Below, in pieces: positions 49,990 to 58,773 of a stretch of 64,000 nt of DNA. The position numbers and the translations under genes were made by a program. The notes beneath the pieces are model-generated. The model worked only from the letters and a program-made list of their open reading frames with translations. It had not been told where the DNA came from and did not search any database. The DNA comes from Streptomyces sp. AA1529 (GTDB lineage Bacteria; Actinomycetota; Actinomycetes; Streptomycetales; Streptomycetaceae), in contig NZ_ALAP01000090.1 of the NCBI RefSeq assembly GCF_000280905.1, positions 1 to 64,000 on the forward strand, given 5' to 3'. Numbering within the stretch: the stretch's first letter is position 1; each line of letters opens with the position of its first letter.

Positions 49990-50799
49990 ATGCGTGCTGT
50001 TCACGCTCCTCTGGCCGCCCTGGGCACCGCCGCACTGCTGGTGCTGTCCCCACAGGCACCCGCCTCGGCCATGCCCCTGACCCCCACCGACCCGGCCGCC
50101 GCCTACGACGCTCCCGCCGACTACTACCAGGATGCGGAGGGCAGGACCGGCTCCGAGCTGAAGGCGGCTCTGCACGGCATCATCGAGGATTCCGAAGCGC
50201 TCTCCTACGACCAGGTGTGGGACGCGCTCAAGGCGACCGACCAGGACCCGGACGACTCCTCGTCCGTGGTGCTGCTCTACAGCGGCCGCTCGCAGAGCGC
50301 CGACGACCACGGCGGCGGCGCCGACCAGTGGAACCGGGAGCACGTCTGGGCCAAGTCGCACGGCGACTTCGGCACGGCGACCGGTCCCGGCACCGACATC
50401 CACCATCTGCGCCCCACGGATGTCTCGGTCAACAGCACCCGCGGCAACAAGGACTTCGACGAGGGCGGCGAGGAGGTCGACCAGGCGCCGGGCAACCGCA
50501 CCGACGACGACTCCTTCGAGCCGCGCGACGAGGTGAAGGGCGACGTGGCCCGCATGGTGCTCTACATGGCCGTGCGCTACGAGGGCGACGACGCCTTCCC
50601 CGACCTGGAGCCCAACGACGAGGTGGACAACGGTTCGGCGCCCGCCATGGGCCGTCTCTCGGTGCTGAAGGAGTGGAACGAGCAGGACCCGCCGGACACC
50701 TTCGAGAAGCGCCGGAACGACGTCATATTCGACCAGTTCCAGCACAACCGCAATCCGTTCGTCGACCACCCGGAATGGGCCGACTCGATCTGGCCCTGA
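49990..50799 (+). CDS. Secreted endonuclease I family nuclease
   Basis: 269 residues from ATG 49990. A Sec signal peptide (MRAVHAPLAALGTAALLVLS, cleavage near ASAMP) precedes the mature enzyme. The catalytic region of NucM/EndA-type nucleases is complete: QWNREHVWAKSHGDF, then DIHHLRPTDVSVNSTRGNKD; the histidines and asparagine bind the metal ion. It should degrade extracellular DNA or RNA. It stands alone, divergent from the fluoride operon, and is followed by the hairpin at 50811-50846. Confidence 0.92.
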   Translation: MRAVHAPLAALGTAALLVLSPQAPASAMPLTPTDPAAAYDAPADYYQDAEGRTGSELKAALHGIIEDSEALSYDQVWDALKATDQDPDDSSSVVLLYSGRSQSADDHGGGADQWNREHVWAKSHGDFGTATGPGTDIHHLRPTDVSVNSTRGNKDFDEGGEEVDQAPGNRTDDDSFEPRDEVKGDVARMVLYMAVRYEGDDAFPDLEPNDEVDNGSAPAMGRLSVLKEWNEQDPPDTFEKRRNDVIFDQFQHNRNPFVDHPEWADSIWP

Positions 50800-50810
50800 G
50801 GACGACGGCA

Positions 50811-50846
50811 GCGGGGCCGGAGTGCGCGGACGCGCCCCGGCCCCGC
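50811..50846 (+). terminator. Terminator hairpin of the endonuclease gene
   Basis: Arms GCGGGGCCGG and CCGGCCCCGC (10 bp) enclose 16 bases that themselves contain GCGC-GGAC-GCGC. It begins 12 bp after the stop codon. Confidence 0.65.
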
Positions 50847-50904
50847 GCCCGGCCGGCACCGGCCGCTGCTCGCCGCCGTGCGCCCCCGGCGGAACGTCCC
50901 CGCC

Positions 50905-50935
50905 TGTGACGCTTGTCTCCGACGGCTACGTCACA
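50905..50935. promoter_or_regulatory. Inverted repeat TGTGACG...CGTCACA upstream of the Rpf gene
   Basis: Perfect 7-bp arms with a 17-base spacer, 190-220 bp before the Rpf start. It could be a hairpin or a binding site; spacing does not fit a standard Crp site. Confidence 0.35.
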
Positions 50936-51002
50936 CCCCTCCGTGCCGATCTTCGCGCAGGCGCATCACCAGCACAGATGCCGCTGTTGGGTGTCAAGCG
51001 GC

Positions 51003-51033
51003 TTTAACGATCTTTAACGCTCCTCGTTGGAGC
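51003..51033. promoter_or_regulatory. Direct repeat and hairpin in the Rpf leader
   Basis: TTTAACG occurs twice 10 bp apart (51003-51009, 51013-51019), followed at once by a perfect stem GCTCC-TCGTT-GGAGC (51019-51033). The rest of 50847-51124 has no gene. Confidence 0.4.
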
Positions 51034-51124
51034 ATTCGGACAGACGTGCTTACGGTCGCTCCCGCTCGACACGTTCGCCCCGCACCAGTGGGCGGACAGC
51101 CGCAACCGTAAGGAACGAAAGACC

Positions 51125-51802
51125 ATGCTGTTCTCCGGCAAGGGCCGTCACCGCCGCCCCCGCAAGGCCGCCCGTATCGCCGCCATGACCGGTGTCGCCG
51201 GCGCGGTGGCCGCCGTGCCGCTGGTCTCCGCGACGGGCGCGCAGGCGGCCTCGGTGGACACCTGGGACAAGGTGGCCCAGTGCGAGTCGAGCGGCAACTG
51301 GCAGGCCAACACCGGCAACGGCTACTTCGGCGGCCTGCAGTTCTCCCAGTCCAGCTGGGCCGCGGCAGGCGGCACCGCCTACGCCTCCCGCGCCGACCTG
51401 GCCACCAAGGACCAGCAGATCGCCGTCGCCGAGAAACTCCTCAAGATGCAGGGCCCCGGCGCCTGGGCCTGCGCCGGAGCCGGCGGCCTCACCGCCGGCG
51501 GCCCCGCCGCCGACGTACACCCCGACGGCAACCAGGCACAGCCCCAGCAGAAGTCCGCACCGGAGCAGGCCCAGCCCAAGAAGGCGGAGCCGAAGAAGGC
51601 CGCGCCGAGCAAGCCCGCCCAGCCGCGGCGGCAGGCCCCCGGGACCGGCCACGGCAACTACACCGTCAAGCCGGGCGACACCCTCAGCGAGATCGCCGAG
51701 GCGCACGGCACCACCTGGCAGCGGGTCTACGCGGACAACAAGTCCACCGTCGGCGACGACGCGGACCTGATCCTGCCGGGCCAGAAGCTGCAGGTCGGCT
51801 GA
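51125..51802 (+). CDS. Resuscitation-promoting factor-like transglycosylase with LysM domain
   Basis: 225 residues. A basic N terminus and signal peptide (ARIAAMTGVAGAVAAVPLVS, cleavage near AQAAS) lead into the Rpf domain: WDKVAQCESSGNWQANTGNG with the catalytic glutamate in CESSG, then YFGGLQFSQSSWAAAGG. A Lys/Pro/Gln linker (about 133-175) joins the C-terminal LysM, NYTVKPGDTLSEIAEAHGTT to NKSTVGDDADLILPGQKLQV. Such proteins cleave peptidoglycan during spore germination and growth. The ATG follows AAGGAACGAAAG. It ends in a convergent hairpin at 51827-51866. Confidence 0.94.
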   Translation: MLFSGKGRHRRPRKAARIAAMTGVAGAVAAVPLVSATGAQAASVDTWDKVAQCESSGNWQANTGNGYFGGLQFSQSSWAAAGGTAYASRADLATKDQQIAVAEKLLKMQGPGAWACAGAGGLTAGGPAADVHPDGNQAQPQQKSAPEQAQPKKAEPKKAAPSKPAQPRRQAPGTGHGNYTVKPGDTLSEIAEAHGTTWQRVYADNKSTVGDDADLILPGQKLQVG

Positions 51803-51826
51803 GCCTGCCGTAGCTTCCCCAGACCG

Positions 51827-51866
51827 CCGTGGCCCGTGCCCCTTCCCCCGAGGGCGCGGGCCACGG
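51827..51866. terminator. Bidirectional terminator hairpin after the Rpf gene
   Basis: 15-bp arms (51827-51841 and 51852-51866, one G-U type pair) with a 10-base loop lie between the convergent Rpf and VWA genes. Confidence 0.75.
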
Positions 51867-51923
51867 CTCCTTGTTCCTCCGGCCCGGAAGCTCAGCGGGC
51901 CGTCTTCCGCCGGGCGGCGCGGG

Positions 51924-53480
51924 TCAGGAAACGCTCCGGGCCCGGCTGATGTTCTTCGCCAGCCCGGCCGCCGAGCGCAGCCCCGGCTCCTCCGCCAGCC
52001 GGTCCGCCTCGGAGCACAGCTTGCCGAGCGACGGCGCTGCGGGCAGCGGCTCGGCCTCCGCGGCGGCCGGGCTCGGCTCGGGACCGGGCGAGGTGGCGTC
52101 CCCTCCGGCGCGCAGGGACTCGGCGAAGTAGGCGGCGACGGCCGACAGCCGCAGATACGGAGAGACCTCACCCTTCCACAGGTTCTCCCCCGCCAGTTCC
52201 GAGGCGGCGATCTCGTGCTCCTCCTCGTGCGGCTTCCGGCTGTCGGGATCCAGCCAGCGCACCGTCGCGGTGGCCGCCCTCCCCTTCGCGCCGTCCCGGA
52301 GCTTGACCGCGTACAGCGCCGTGACCGTGTGCCCCGGGCCGACCTCTCCCCCGTCGACCGTGTCGTCGCGGAAGTCGTCGTCGGCCACCTTGCGGTTCTC
52401 GTAGCCGAGCAGCCGGAAGTCGGTCACCGCGTCCCGGTCGAAGACGACCTGGGCCTTGGCGTCGCGGGCGCGCAGTTCGATGTTGCGGGGCAGCTGGTTG
52501 ACGAAGACCTCGCGGGCCTCCGCGCGGGTGGAGAGGTAGACGGTGCTGCCGTCCCCCTTGTTGGTGAGGCGCTCCATCAGCGCGTCCCCGTAGTTCCTGC
52601 CCACGCCGACGCCGAAGAGCGAGATGCCCTGCTCCTTCCGGTAGCGGGCGACGTCGCCGAGGATCCGGTCCGCGTCGGTCTCCCCCGTGTTGGCGAGCGC
52701 GTCGGACATCAGCACGACCCGGTTGGTGGCGCCGGAGCGCCGGTGCTCGGCCGCCTGCCGGTAGCCCTCCTTCATCCCCGCGCCCAGGTCGGTGCTCGAC
52801 TGCGCCTTCAGGTCCCCGACGGCCGCCCGCAGCCGGTCGCGGCCTCCGTCGTCCAGCCGGGTCATGGGCAGTACGGTCTCGGCCTTCCCGCTGAAGGTCA
52901 CCAGCGAGACGGAGTCGCTCTCGCGCAGCCGGCCGGCTGCCGTCCGCAGTGCGTCCCTGACCAGGTCCAGCCGTCCGGGCCCGCCCATCGAGCCCGAGAC
53001 GTCGAGGACGAAGGTGAGCGCTGCCGGGCGGCGCGGCGCGTCCGGGTCGCTCTTCCTGGTGGCCAGCCCGACCCGCATCAGCGACCAGTCGCCCGCACCG
53101 AGGCGGGCACCGTCCGCCGAGACGGAGAAGCCGTCGCCCTTCGGCCGCCGGTAGCCCTGCGGAAAGCTGTTGACGAACTCCTCCGTGCGCACCGTGCGCG
53201 GTGCCGGCCGGGCGCCGTCCCGGAGCATGCGTTGCGCATAGCTGTAGGACGCCGTGTCGACGTCCAGGGCGAACGTCGAGCGGAAGTCGGCCGGTTGCTC
53301 GGGCTTCCCGGAGGGGCCTTCCCGGGGCTCGGCGGCACCGCCGGCCGCGTAGCCGGGGGCGCCCCGGCCGCCGCCCTTGTCGAGACTCGTGGCCTCGGTG
53401 TCGTGTGTGCTGCCGCTGCATCCCGACAGCACCCCTGCCGCCACCACCATGGCGACCCCCGCGAGCCGTCCCCGTCTCAT
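51924..53480 (-). CDS. VWA-domain lipoprotein (YfbK-like, DUF3520)
   Basis: 518 residues from ATG 53480, preceded by AAGGGGACG. The lipobox is LSGC with Cys21. The N-terminal VWA-associated region (STFALDVDTASYSYAQRML, EEFVNSFPQGY) precedes the von Willebrand factor A domain with the intact metal site DVSGSMG, then STDLGAGMKEG and VVLMSDALANTGETDADRI. The C terminus (ATVRWLDPDSRKPHEEEHEI and beyond) is the DUF3520 part. It is a surface protein that likely binds other proteins. It lies 121 bp downstream of the Tad locus and is read in the same direction, so it may belong to that unit. Confidence 0.9.
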   Translation of the reverse strand: MRRGRLAGVAMVVAAGVLSGCSGSTHDTEATSLDKGGGRGAPGYAAGGAAEPREGPSGKPEQPADFRSTFALDVDTASYSYAQRMLRDGARPAPRTVRTEEFVNSFPQGYRRPKGDGFSVSADGARLGAGDWSLMRVGLATRKSDPDAPRRPAALTFVLDVSGSMGGPGRLDLVRDALRTAAGRLRESDSVSLVTFSGKAETVLPMTRLDDGGRDRLRAAVGDLKAQSSTDLGAGMKEGYRQAAEHRRSGATNRVVLMSDALANTGETDADRILGDVARYRKEQGISLFGVGVGRNYGDALMERLTNKGDGSTVYLSTRAEAREVFVNQLPRNIELRARDAKAQVVFDRDAVTDFRLLGYENRKVADDDFRDDTVDGGEVGPGHTVTALYAVKLRDGAKGRAATATVRWLDPDSRKPHEEEHEIAASELAGENLWKGEVSPYLRLSAVAAYFAESLRAGGDATSPGPEPSPAAAEAEPLPAAPSLGKLCSEADRLAEEPGLRSAAGLAKNISRARSVS

Positions 53481-53601
53481 CGCGTCCCCTTCACACCGTC
53501 GTCCGGTTGCGTCACTCCGGTGTGACGGGACACGGCGCCGCCGGGATTCGTGCGGAAGGTCGCGATTCGGTGACGACCCGTTCACGGCCCCCGGTGGGAG
53601 T

Positions 53602-56600
53602 TCAGCGGGGATACGCGCCCGGGGCCAGCTCCTCCAGCAGGGCCCGGGTCCGCGGCGGAAGGCCGCGCTCGGCCCCGTGCAGCGCGGCGGCGCGCTCCGT
53701 GACCCGGCGCACGGCCTCGTCGAAGACGGCCTGCTGCCCCGTGTCGTGCGCGGCGCGCAGCAGCGCGTCCCACAGCCGTTCGTCGGCCGAGGCGCTCCGC
53801 AGCGCCGCGTACGCCGCGTCGACCGCGGCGCCCGGCTCCCCCGACCTGAGGTGCTCGGCGCAGAGCGCCAGCCCGACCTCGGCGACGAGCAGCGGATGCT
53901 GGGCCTCGACCGCGTCATGGGCGAGCCACCCGTACCGGCCCTGCGGCCGGTCGGAGAGCAGCGGTCCGCGGGCGAGGTCCAGGGCTTCGGTCAGCTTCTG
54001 GCGGCGCACCTGCGCCGCCAGTCTGCTGCCGCGCTCCCCGGTGCAGCCGTGGTGCAGGGTGCGCAGCACGTCCCAGTCGGAGACGACGGAGGGGCGCAGC
54101 GCGAGGCGTCCGTCCTTGTCGGTGGACAGCCGGGGCGTGCCGTCGGTCTCGATGCCCAGCCAGCCGCGCAGCCGTTCGACCAGGGCGTCCCGGACGTCGT
54201 CGGTGACGCCCTTGGGCCACAGCGCGGAGGCCAGCACCCGCGGGTGCACCCCGTCCCGGTTGAGCAGCAGCAGCGCCAGGGCCTCGTGCAGCAGCGCGCT
54301 GCGCGCCTCCTCGGGCGGTTCGATCCCGGTGACGTCGTAGCTGCCCATGATCCGGGCGTAGACGGCCGGGCGGCCGCCCTCGCTCAGGTCGACGCGGAAC
54401 CCGGGTCCGCGGCCGCCCTCGGACCGCTCCCCGTCGGCGTCGGCGAACAGTTCCACCACCGCGGTGCGCAGTTCCCCGGGCAGCAGCTGGGCCCGCACCT
54501 GGAGTCCCATCCGGGGCGCGGCCAGAGTGCCCTCGGCGTCGACCGTGAACTCCCACACGGCGCTGGGCAGCCGCCCGCCGGCCACCCCGACGACGAAGCC
54601 GACGCGCGGCCCGCCGCGTTCGGTGGCGAGCGCCGCCAGCCGGTGTGCCTCCTCCTCGGTGGGCTCGGCGCCGACGAGCACCACCTGGGGCGCCGCCTGC
54701 GCACCGGAGGCGGCGGGCCCCTCGGCCCGGGCGGCCTCCCGCTCGTGCAGCAGCGCCGCCACGTCGGGCAGCTGCCGCACCCGGTCGGGCGCGAGCGCGC
54801 ACAGTTCGGCGCCGAAGCCGACGAGGGTCAGCTCGATCCCCTGCGACCAGCTTCCGGTGGCGAGTTCGGCGGCGACGGAGGCGAGGACGGCGGTGCGCCG
54901 CTCCTCCTCGCCCGCGACCGACACCAGGCCGGGCACCGACTCCAGGTTGAGCAGCAGCCGCGCCTCGCCGCGCAGGCCGAGGCTGACCAGGGCCGGGTAG
55001 GGCGGCGGGCCGCCGGTGTCCACGTCGAAGCGGGTGTGCGAGCGCTGGATGGTCCAGAAGGCGGGGCTCTGGCCGAACCGCCAGGGGGCCGGCGGCTGTC
55101 CGGCCTCCTCGGCCAGTTGCAGATGCAGGTCCTGGCCGGTCAGCCAGGCCGCGTAGACGACGGGCAGCGTCCGGCCCACCTCGGCCAGGTCCTCGGCCAG
55201 CCCGCGCAGCGCCCGGTCCAGGAACCGGACGGCGCCGGGGTCGGCTCCGGCGAGGAGCGCGTCGCGGGCCAGCGCGGCCGGGTCGGAGGGCGGCGCGAAG
55301 TCGTCCCCGGTCGCGCGCCGGGACCGGCCGGTGACCGCCTTCCACAGCGCGGTCCGCCGCCGGCGCCCCAGCGCCGCCAGCACGCCCGCCGCCAGCAGCG
55401 GTGCCCCCAGCAGGGCTTCGGGGAGTCCTACCGGGCCGAGTACGCCGTCGCCGGTGTCCCCGGCCTCGTCCTGCGCGGCGCCCGACGAGTCGAGCCGGTT
55501 GCTGCGGTCGGCCTCCGGGATGCCGGCGTGGTCGAGATCGGCGGCGGTGTCGTCCTCCGCGCGGTCCCCGGTACCGGTCCGGTCTTCTCCGCCCCGGTCG
55601 TGGTCCCGGGCGCCGTCGCGGGCGCCGTCGCCGTCCTGGGCGGCGCCGCGGTCGCGGTCCGCCGCGTGCCGGTCGCTGCCGCCGCCGGGCGCGGAGTCGT
55701 GGGAGGTGCCGGGGTCGGCTCCGCCGGGCCGGATGTCGTCGGGCTGGGGGACGCCGGGGCCCGGCAGGCCGTCGTCGTCCGCCGAGTCCCCGAGGTCGTC
55801 GGTGCGGGTCGGTTCCCGCTCGTCCGGGGGCTCGGGGACGGACTGCCCCAGGCGGTCGGGGCTGTGCGCGTCCGGCGGGACGTCCAGCCGCTCCTCGGTG
55901 TCCGGCCGGGTCCGGGCGTCGTCGGTGCCGTCGGGGTCCGCGTCGGTGCCCTCGTCCGCGTCGCGGTCGGTCTGGGTGTCCCGGTCTCCGGAGGGCTGCC
56001 CGCCCGGGTCGCCGCCGTCGTCCGGGACCTGCTGGTCCGGCTTGGTGGCCGCCGGGTCGTCCGGGACGCTCGGTTGCAGTTCGGGGTCGGAGTCGTCGTC
56101 CCGGGCACCGTCGTCGGACGAGTCCGGTACCGGGTCGGCGTCCCGGTCGGGCGTGCCCTGCTCGGAGGTGTCGTCGCCCGGCGCGTCGCCGCCGGGCACC
56201 CCGCTGCCGGGGCCGTCGCCGCCGGGCTCGTCGGTGTCGGCCTTGTCGGTGCCGGGCTCGTCGGCGCCGGACCGGTCGGGCGCGGTGGGCTCGTCCTGCG
56301 CCGCGCGGTCCTCGTCCCGCTGCGGGGACTGCTGCCGGTCGCCGTGGCCGCCGCCCGCGTCGTGGCCCGGGCCGCTGTCCTGGTAGTGCTCGAACTGGGC
56401 GCGCTCCTGGCGGCCCAGGCCCTGCGCGTCATCCGGCATCTCGACCAGTTCGCCGCCGTGCGCGTCGGCGGGCATCTCCATGATCCAGCCGGGCCGGATG
56501 AGGCTCGCCTCGGAGAGCCGGGAACCGTCCGGCTGCACCCGGTCCTTGTTGAGCCGGTAGATCTCCTTGTACCGCCGTCCGTCGTCCAGGTGCCGCGCGG

Positions 56601-57345
56601 CGATCTCCCACAGCGAGTCGTGGTGCCGGCCCACCGGCGGCTGGATGCGGTAGAACTTCGTCCGCTCCGCCCGCTCCGAGGACTCCCCCGCGGACTGCCG
56701 CCCCGCGCCGTCGCCCTTCCCACCGGCGGCGGCCGGCACCACCGTCTCGCTGCCGCTTCCGCCCATCACCTGCGCACCGCCGCCGCCCGGCAGCGCATCG
56801 GCCCCGGCCGACTGCTGCTGGCCCGGCAGGAGTTGGGCGCTGGCGACGGTCCGCGCGGGCTGCTGCGGCTGGACATGGTGACCGAGCTGGGCCAGCCCCG
56901 GCGCGAAGCTCGCCGTGCTGGAGCCCAGCAGCAGCACCGCGGTGACCAGTTGCCGGGCCAGCAGTTGGCTCGGGCCCGCACCCGGCACCCGGGCCGGCAG
57001 CCCCACCCCGGAGAGCGCGCCCTTCACCTCGACCAGCACGCAGGCGGTGAACTGTGCCCAGGCCAGCCAGACGACGACCGTCAGGACGTCGATGAAGACC
57101 CCGGCGCTCACCTCCTCCCGCAGCATGTCCGGTGTCGGCATCCGGTGCGGCAACGGCCAGCCGATGAAGTACGCCAGCGCCGCGGGCACCCCGGCCACGA
57201 GTACGGCCAGTGCGAGGAACGCGCCGCACGCCTTGAGCAGGTCTCCGAACGTGCGGCGGGTGCGCACGGAGACAGGCGTGCGCGAGCGCGCACGGGACCT
57301 GGACCCGCCGGGGGCCGGTGCCGGTGTCGAACTGCGGCGCGCCAT
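53602..57345 (-). CDS. Transmembrane LysM / Asp-rich / BTAD-type regulator of the Tad locus
   Basis: 1247 residues from ATG 57345. A basic start precedes three membrane helices (about 38-60, 85-108, 133-150). A LysM-like domain follows (DSLWEIAARHLDDGRRYKEI, YRLNKDRVQPDG, about 235-295). An extremely Asp/Gly/Pro-rich segment spans about residues 315-630, then a fourth helix at about 635-657 (LLGAPLLAAGVLAAL). A soluble domain ends in a bacterial transcriptional activation region (PRVLASALWPKGVTDDVRDA, LVERLRGWLGIETDG, QVRRQKLTEALDLARGPLLS, VGLALCAEHLRSGEPGAAVD). By topology LysM would be outside and BTAD inside. It follows the TadG-like gene by 60 bp. Confidence 0.88.
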   Translation of the reverse strand: MARRSSTPAPAPGGSRSRARSRTPVSVRTRRTFGDLLKACGAFLALAVLVAGVPAALAYFIGWPLPHRMPTPDMLREEVSAGVFIDVLTVVVWLAWAQFTACVLVEVKGALSGVGLPARVPGAGPSQLLARQLVTAVLLLGSSTASFAPGLAQLGHHVQPQQPARTVASAQLLPGQQQSAGADALPGGGGAQVMGGSGSETVVPAAAGGKGDGAGRQSAGESSERAERTKFYRIQPPVGRHHDSLWEIAARHLDDGRRYKEIYRLNKDRVQPDGSRLSEASLIRPGWIMEMPADAHGGELVEMPDDAQGLGRQERAQFEHYQDSGPGHDAGGGHGDRQQSPQRDEDRAAQDEPTAPDRSGADEPGTDKADTDEPGGDGPGSGVPGGDAPGDDTSEQGTPDRDADPVPDSSDDGARDDDSDPELQPSVPDDPAATKPDQQVPDDGGDPGGQPSGDRDTQTDRDADEGTDADPDGTDDARTRPDTEERLDVPPDAHSPDRLGQSVPEPPDEREPTRTDDLGDSADDDGLPGPGVPQPDDIRPGGADPGTSHDSAPGGGSDRHAADRDRGAAQDGDGARDGARDHDRGGEDRTGTGDRAEDDTAADLDHAGIPEADRSNRLDSSGAAQDEAGDTGDGVLGPVGLPEALLGAPLLAAGVLAALGRRRRTALWKAVTGRSRRATGDDFAPPSDPAALARDALLAGADPGAVRFLDRALRGLAEDLAEVGRTLPVVYAAWLTGQDLHLQLAEEAGQPPAPWRFGQSPAFWTIQRSHTRFDVDTGGPPPYPALVSLGLRGEARLLLNLESVPGLVSVAGEEERRTAVLASVAAELATGSWSQGIELTLVGFGAELCALAPDRVRQLPDVAALLHEREAARAEGPAASGAQAAPQVVLVGAEPTEEEAHRLAALATERGGPRVGFVVGVAGGRLPSAVWEFTVDAEGTLAAPRMGLQVRAQLLPGELRTAVVELFADADGERSEGGRGPGFRVDLSEGGRPAVYARIMGSYDVTGIEPPEEARSALLHEALALLLLNRDGVHPRVLASALWPKGVTDDVRDALVERLRGWLGIETDGTPRLSTDKDGRLALRPSVVSDWDVLRTLHHGCTGERGSRLAAQVRRQKLTEALDLARGPLLSDRPQGRYGWLAHDAVEAQHPLLVAEVGLALCAEHLRSGEPGAAVDAAYAALRSASADERLWDALLRAAHDTGQQAVFDEAVRRVTERAAALHGAERGLPPRTRALLEELAPGAYPR

Positions 57346-57405
57346 GTCGTGTGCTCCCAGAGTGAGAAGTGCGGACGTGGAGGAGGGGGCGGTCGCGCGG
57401 ACCGG

Positions 57406-57885
57406 TCACCCGGTCACGGACTCCGCCGTCGCCGTGCCGTGGACGGTGAGCGGTGCGCTGTAGAACAGCCCGGTCAGGACCGGGCGGTAGGTGAGCCGGA
57501 TGCGGACCCGGACCTGCTGGGCACTGGCGGAGACACAGCCGGAGGCCGCCACATCGGCCGCCGAGAGGCCGGAGCGGGTGGCGAACTCGTGGACCCGCGC
57601 GCCGCAGTTCTCGTAGTTGATGGGGGCGCTGTTGCCCTGACTGGCCCGCAGCGCCTCCTCGTCGATGTCCTGCGCAGCGTAGCGGGCGGCCTGCTCGGCG
57701 ATGTCGGCGGCGCGCTCGCGCTGCGAGATGGACAGTCCGCCGTCCACCACGAACGCGGCCAGCGCCATGAACAGCAGCGCGAACATGATGACCGCCGCCG
57801 CGCCGGAGCCGCGGTCGTCGCAGGCCGCCTCCCTGGCCCGCAGCCAGGCCGCGGCCCGCTCGCGGAACTCCGCGCCGCGGCTCAT
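57406..57885 (-). CDS. TadG-like pilus assembly protein
   Basis: 159 residues from ATG 57885. The N-terminal helix GSGAAAVIMFALLFMALAAF lies after a basic start with DDRGSG. It lacks the glutamate normally five residues after the prepilin cleavage glycine, unlike the two upstream pseudopilins. The rest includes ISQRERAADIAEQAARYAAQ and ends with beta strands (VRVRIRLTYRPVLTGLF), typical of Tad pseudopilin-like proteins. It overlaps the stop of the upstream TadE gene (ATGA). The protein would anchor at the membrane with an external domain. Confidence 0.82.
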   Translation of the reverse strand: MSRGAEFRERAAAWLRAREAACDDRGSGAAAVIMFALLFMALAAFVVDGGLSISQRERAADIAEQAARYAAQDIDEEALRASQGNSAPINYENCGARVHEFATRSGLSAADVAASGCVSASAQQVRVRIRLTYRPVLTGLFYSAPLTVHGTATAESVTG

Positions 57886-58307
57886 CCGGTCCTCCGGTAG
57901 GGGTCGATCGGCGAACTGGACCGGCCCGAGATGTCCTTGGCGATGTCCAGCCCGAGCATGTCCAGGCCGCGCACCCGGCAGCTCACCTCGACGGTGAACA
58001 GCCCGCCGGAGCGGTAGTCGCTGCCCGCGTCGCGTACCGTCACGTCCCCGGCGCAGGTGCCCTTGAGAGTGGCGGTTGCGGCCTGCTGCGCGGCGGTCAT
58101 CGCCGCGGCGTGGCTGCCGTGCTGGAGCGATCCGGCCCGCGCCGCGTCCCGGGCGGCGCCGTCGACCGCGCCCCGGCCGTCCACCAGCTGTCCGAAGGCG
58201 ACCAGCACGAGGATGAACAGGATCATCACCGGGGCCAGGACGACGACCTCGATCGTCGAGAGCCCGGCGTCGCCGCTCCACGCGCCGCGGCTCGTCCTCC
58301 GCCGCAT
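57882..58307 (-). CDS. TadE-like pseudopilin
   Basis: 141 residues from ATG 58307. GDAGLSTIEVVVLAPVMILF is a type IVb prepilin-like site: cleavage after Gly, Glu at +5. A hydrophobic helix follows, then DGAARDAARAGSLQ and a C-terminal strand-rich domain with two cysteines (KGTCAG, EVSCRV). TadE/TadF are processed minor pilins required for Flp pilus assembly. Its ATG shares one base with the stop of the preceding TadE gene (TGATG). Confidence 0.88.
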   Translation of the reverse strand: MRRRTSRGAWSGDAGLSTIEVVVLAPVMILFILVLVAFGQLVDGRGAVDGAARDAARAGSLQHGSHAAAMTAAQQAATATLKGTCAGDVTVRDAGSDYRSGGLFTVEVSCRVRGLDMLGLDIAKDISGRSSSPIDPYRRTG

Positions 58308-58762
58308 CAGCCGCCCCCGTCCGGCACGAACCGCTCCATCGGGCCCTGGGAGATCGCGTACACGTCCATATCCAGACCGGGGAAGACGGAGGGCACCCGC
58401 GCCCGGATCTCCACCCCGACGGTGTTGTCCCGCGGGCCGAGCAGCTTCACGTCGGGGTCGAGGATCAGCTCCGGGCCGAGCTGCCGGATGTAGGAGCCGG
58501 AGGTCTCCCGCGCCTTGGCGCGCCAGCCGCCCGGATCGGCGTCGGCCTCCTGCCGGGCCTTGCGCGCTCCCGCCTGGGCCGCCGCCTGCGCCACGTGGTC
58601 CGCGAAGAAGTACAGCGCGAACTGCACCGTCGCGAAGATCAGGAAGAACAGCACCGGGGTCAGGAGCACGAACTCGATCGCGGTCATGCCGCTTTCGCCG
58701 CGCCGGGAGGCAGCCTCCCGTCTGCGGCGTGCCCATCCGGCCGGCCGTTGCTGCACTCTCAC
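58307..58762 (-). CDS. TadE-like pseudopilin
   Basis: 151 residues from GTG 58762, preceded by AGGAGCGG, which overlaps the stop of the pilin gene. After an Arg-rich start, GESGMTAIEFVLLTPVLFFL gives the prepilin cleavage glycine with Glu at +5. A helix then continues into VQFALYFFADHVAQAAAQAG. The C-terminal half (DPDVKLLGPRDNTVGVEIRA and RVPSVFPGLDMDVYAISQG) is a beta-rich external domain. It is the first of three consecutive pseudopilin genes. Confidence 0.88.
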   Translation of the reverse strand: MRVQQRPAGWARRRREAASRRGESGMTAIEFVLLTPVLFFLIFATVQFALYFFADHVAQAAAQAGARKARQEADADPGGWRAKARETSGSYIRQLGPELILDPDVKLLGPRDNTVGVEIRARVPSVFPGLDMDVYAISQGPMERFVPDGGG

Positions 58763-58773
58763 GGATGCCGCTC

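Noticed and set aside
50847..51124. A c-di-AMP (ydaO-type) riboswitch before the Rpf gene, as known for some Streptomyces rpf genes
   Set aside because: The conserved segments of that riboswitch could not be found by eye and the leader seems too short; only simple repeats and a hairpin are present.
53377..57900. A plus-strand open frame of 1507 residues opposite the LysM/BTAD gene
   Set aside because: It mirrors the third-position GC bias of the real minus-strand genes, crosses several of them, and has low-complexity Gly/Arg/Val composition with no domain or ribosome binding site.
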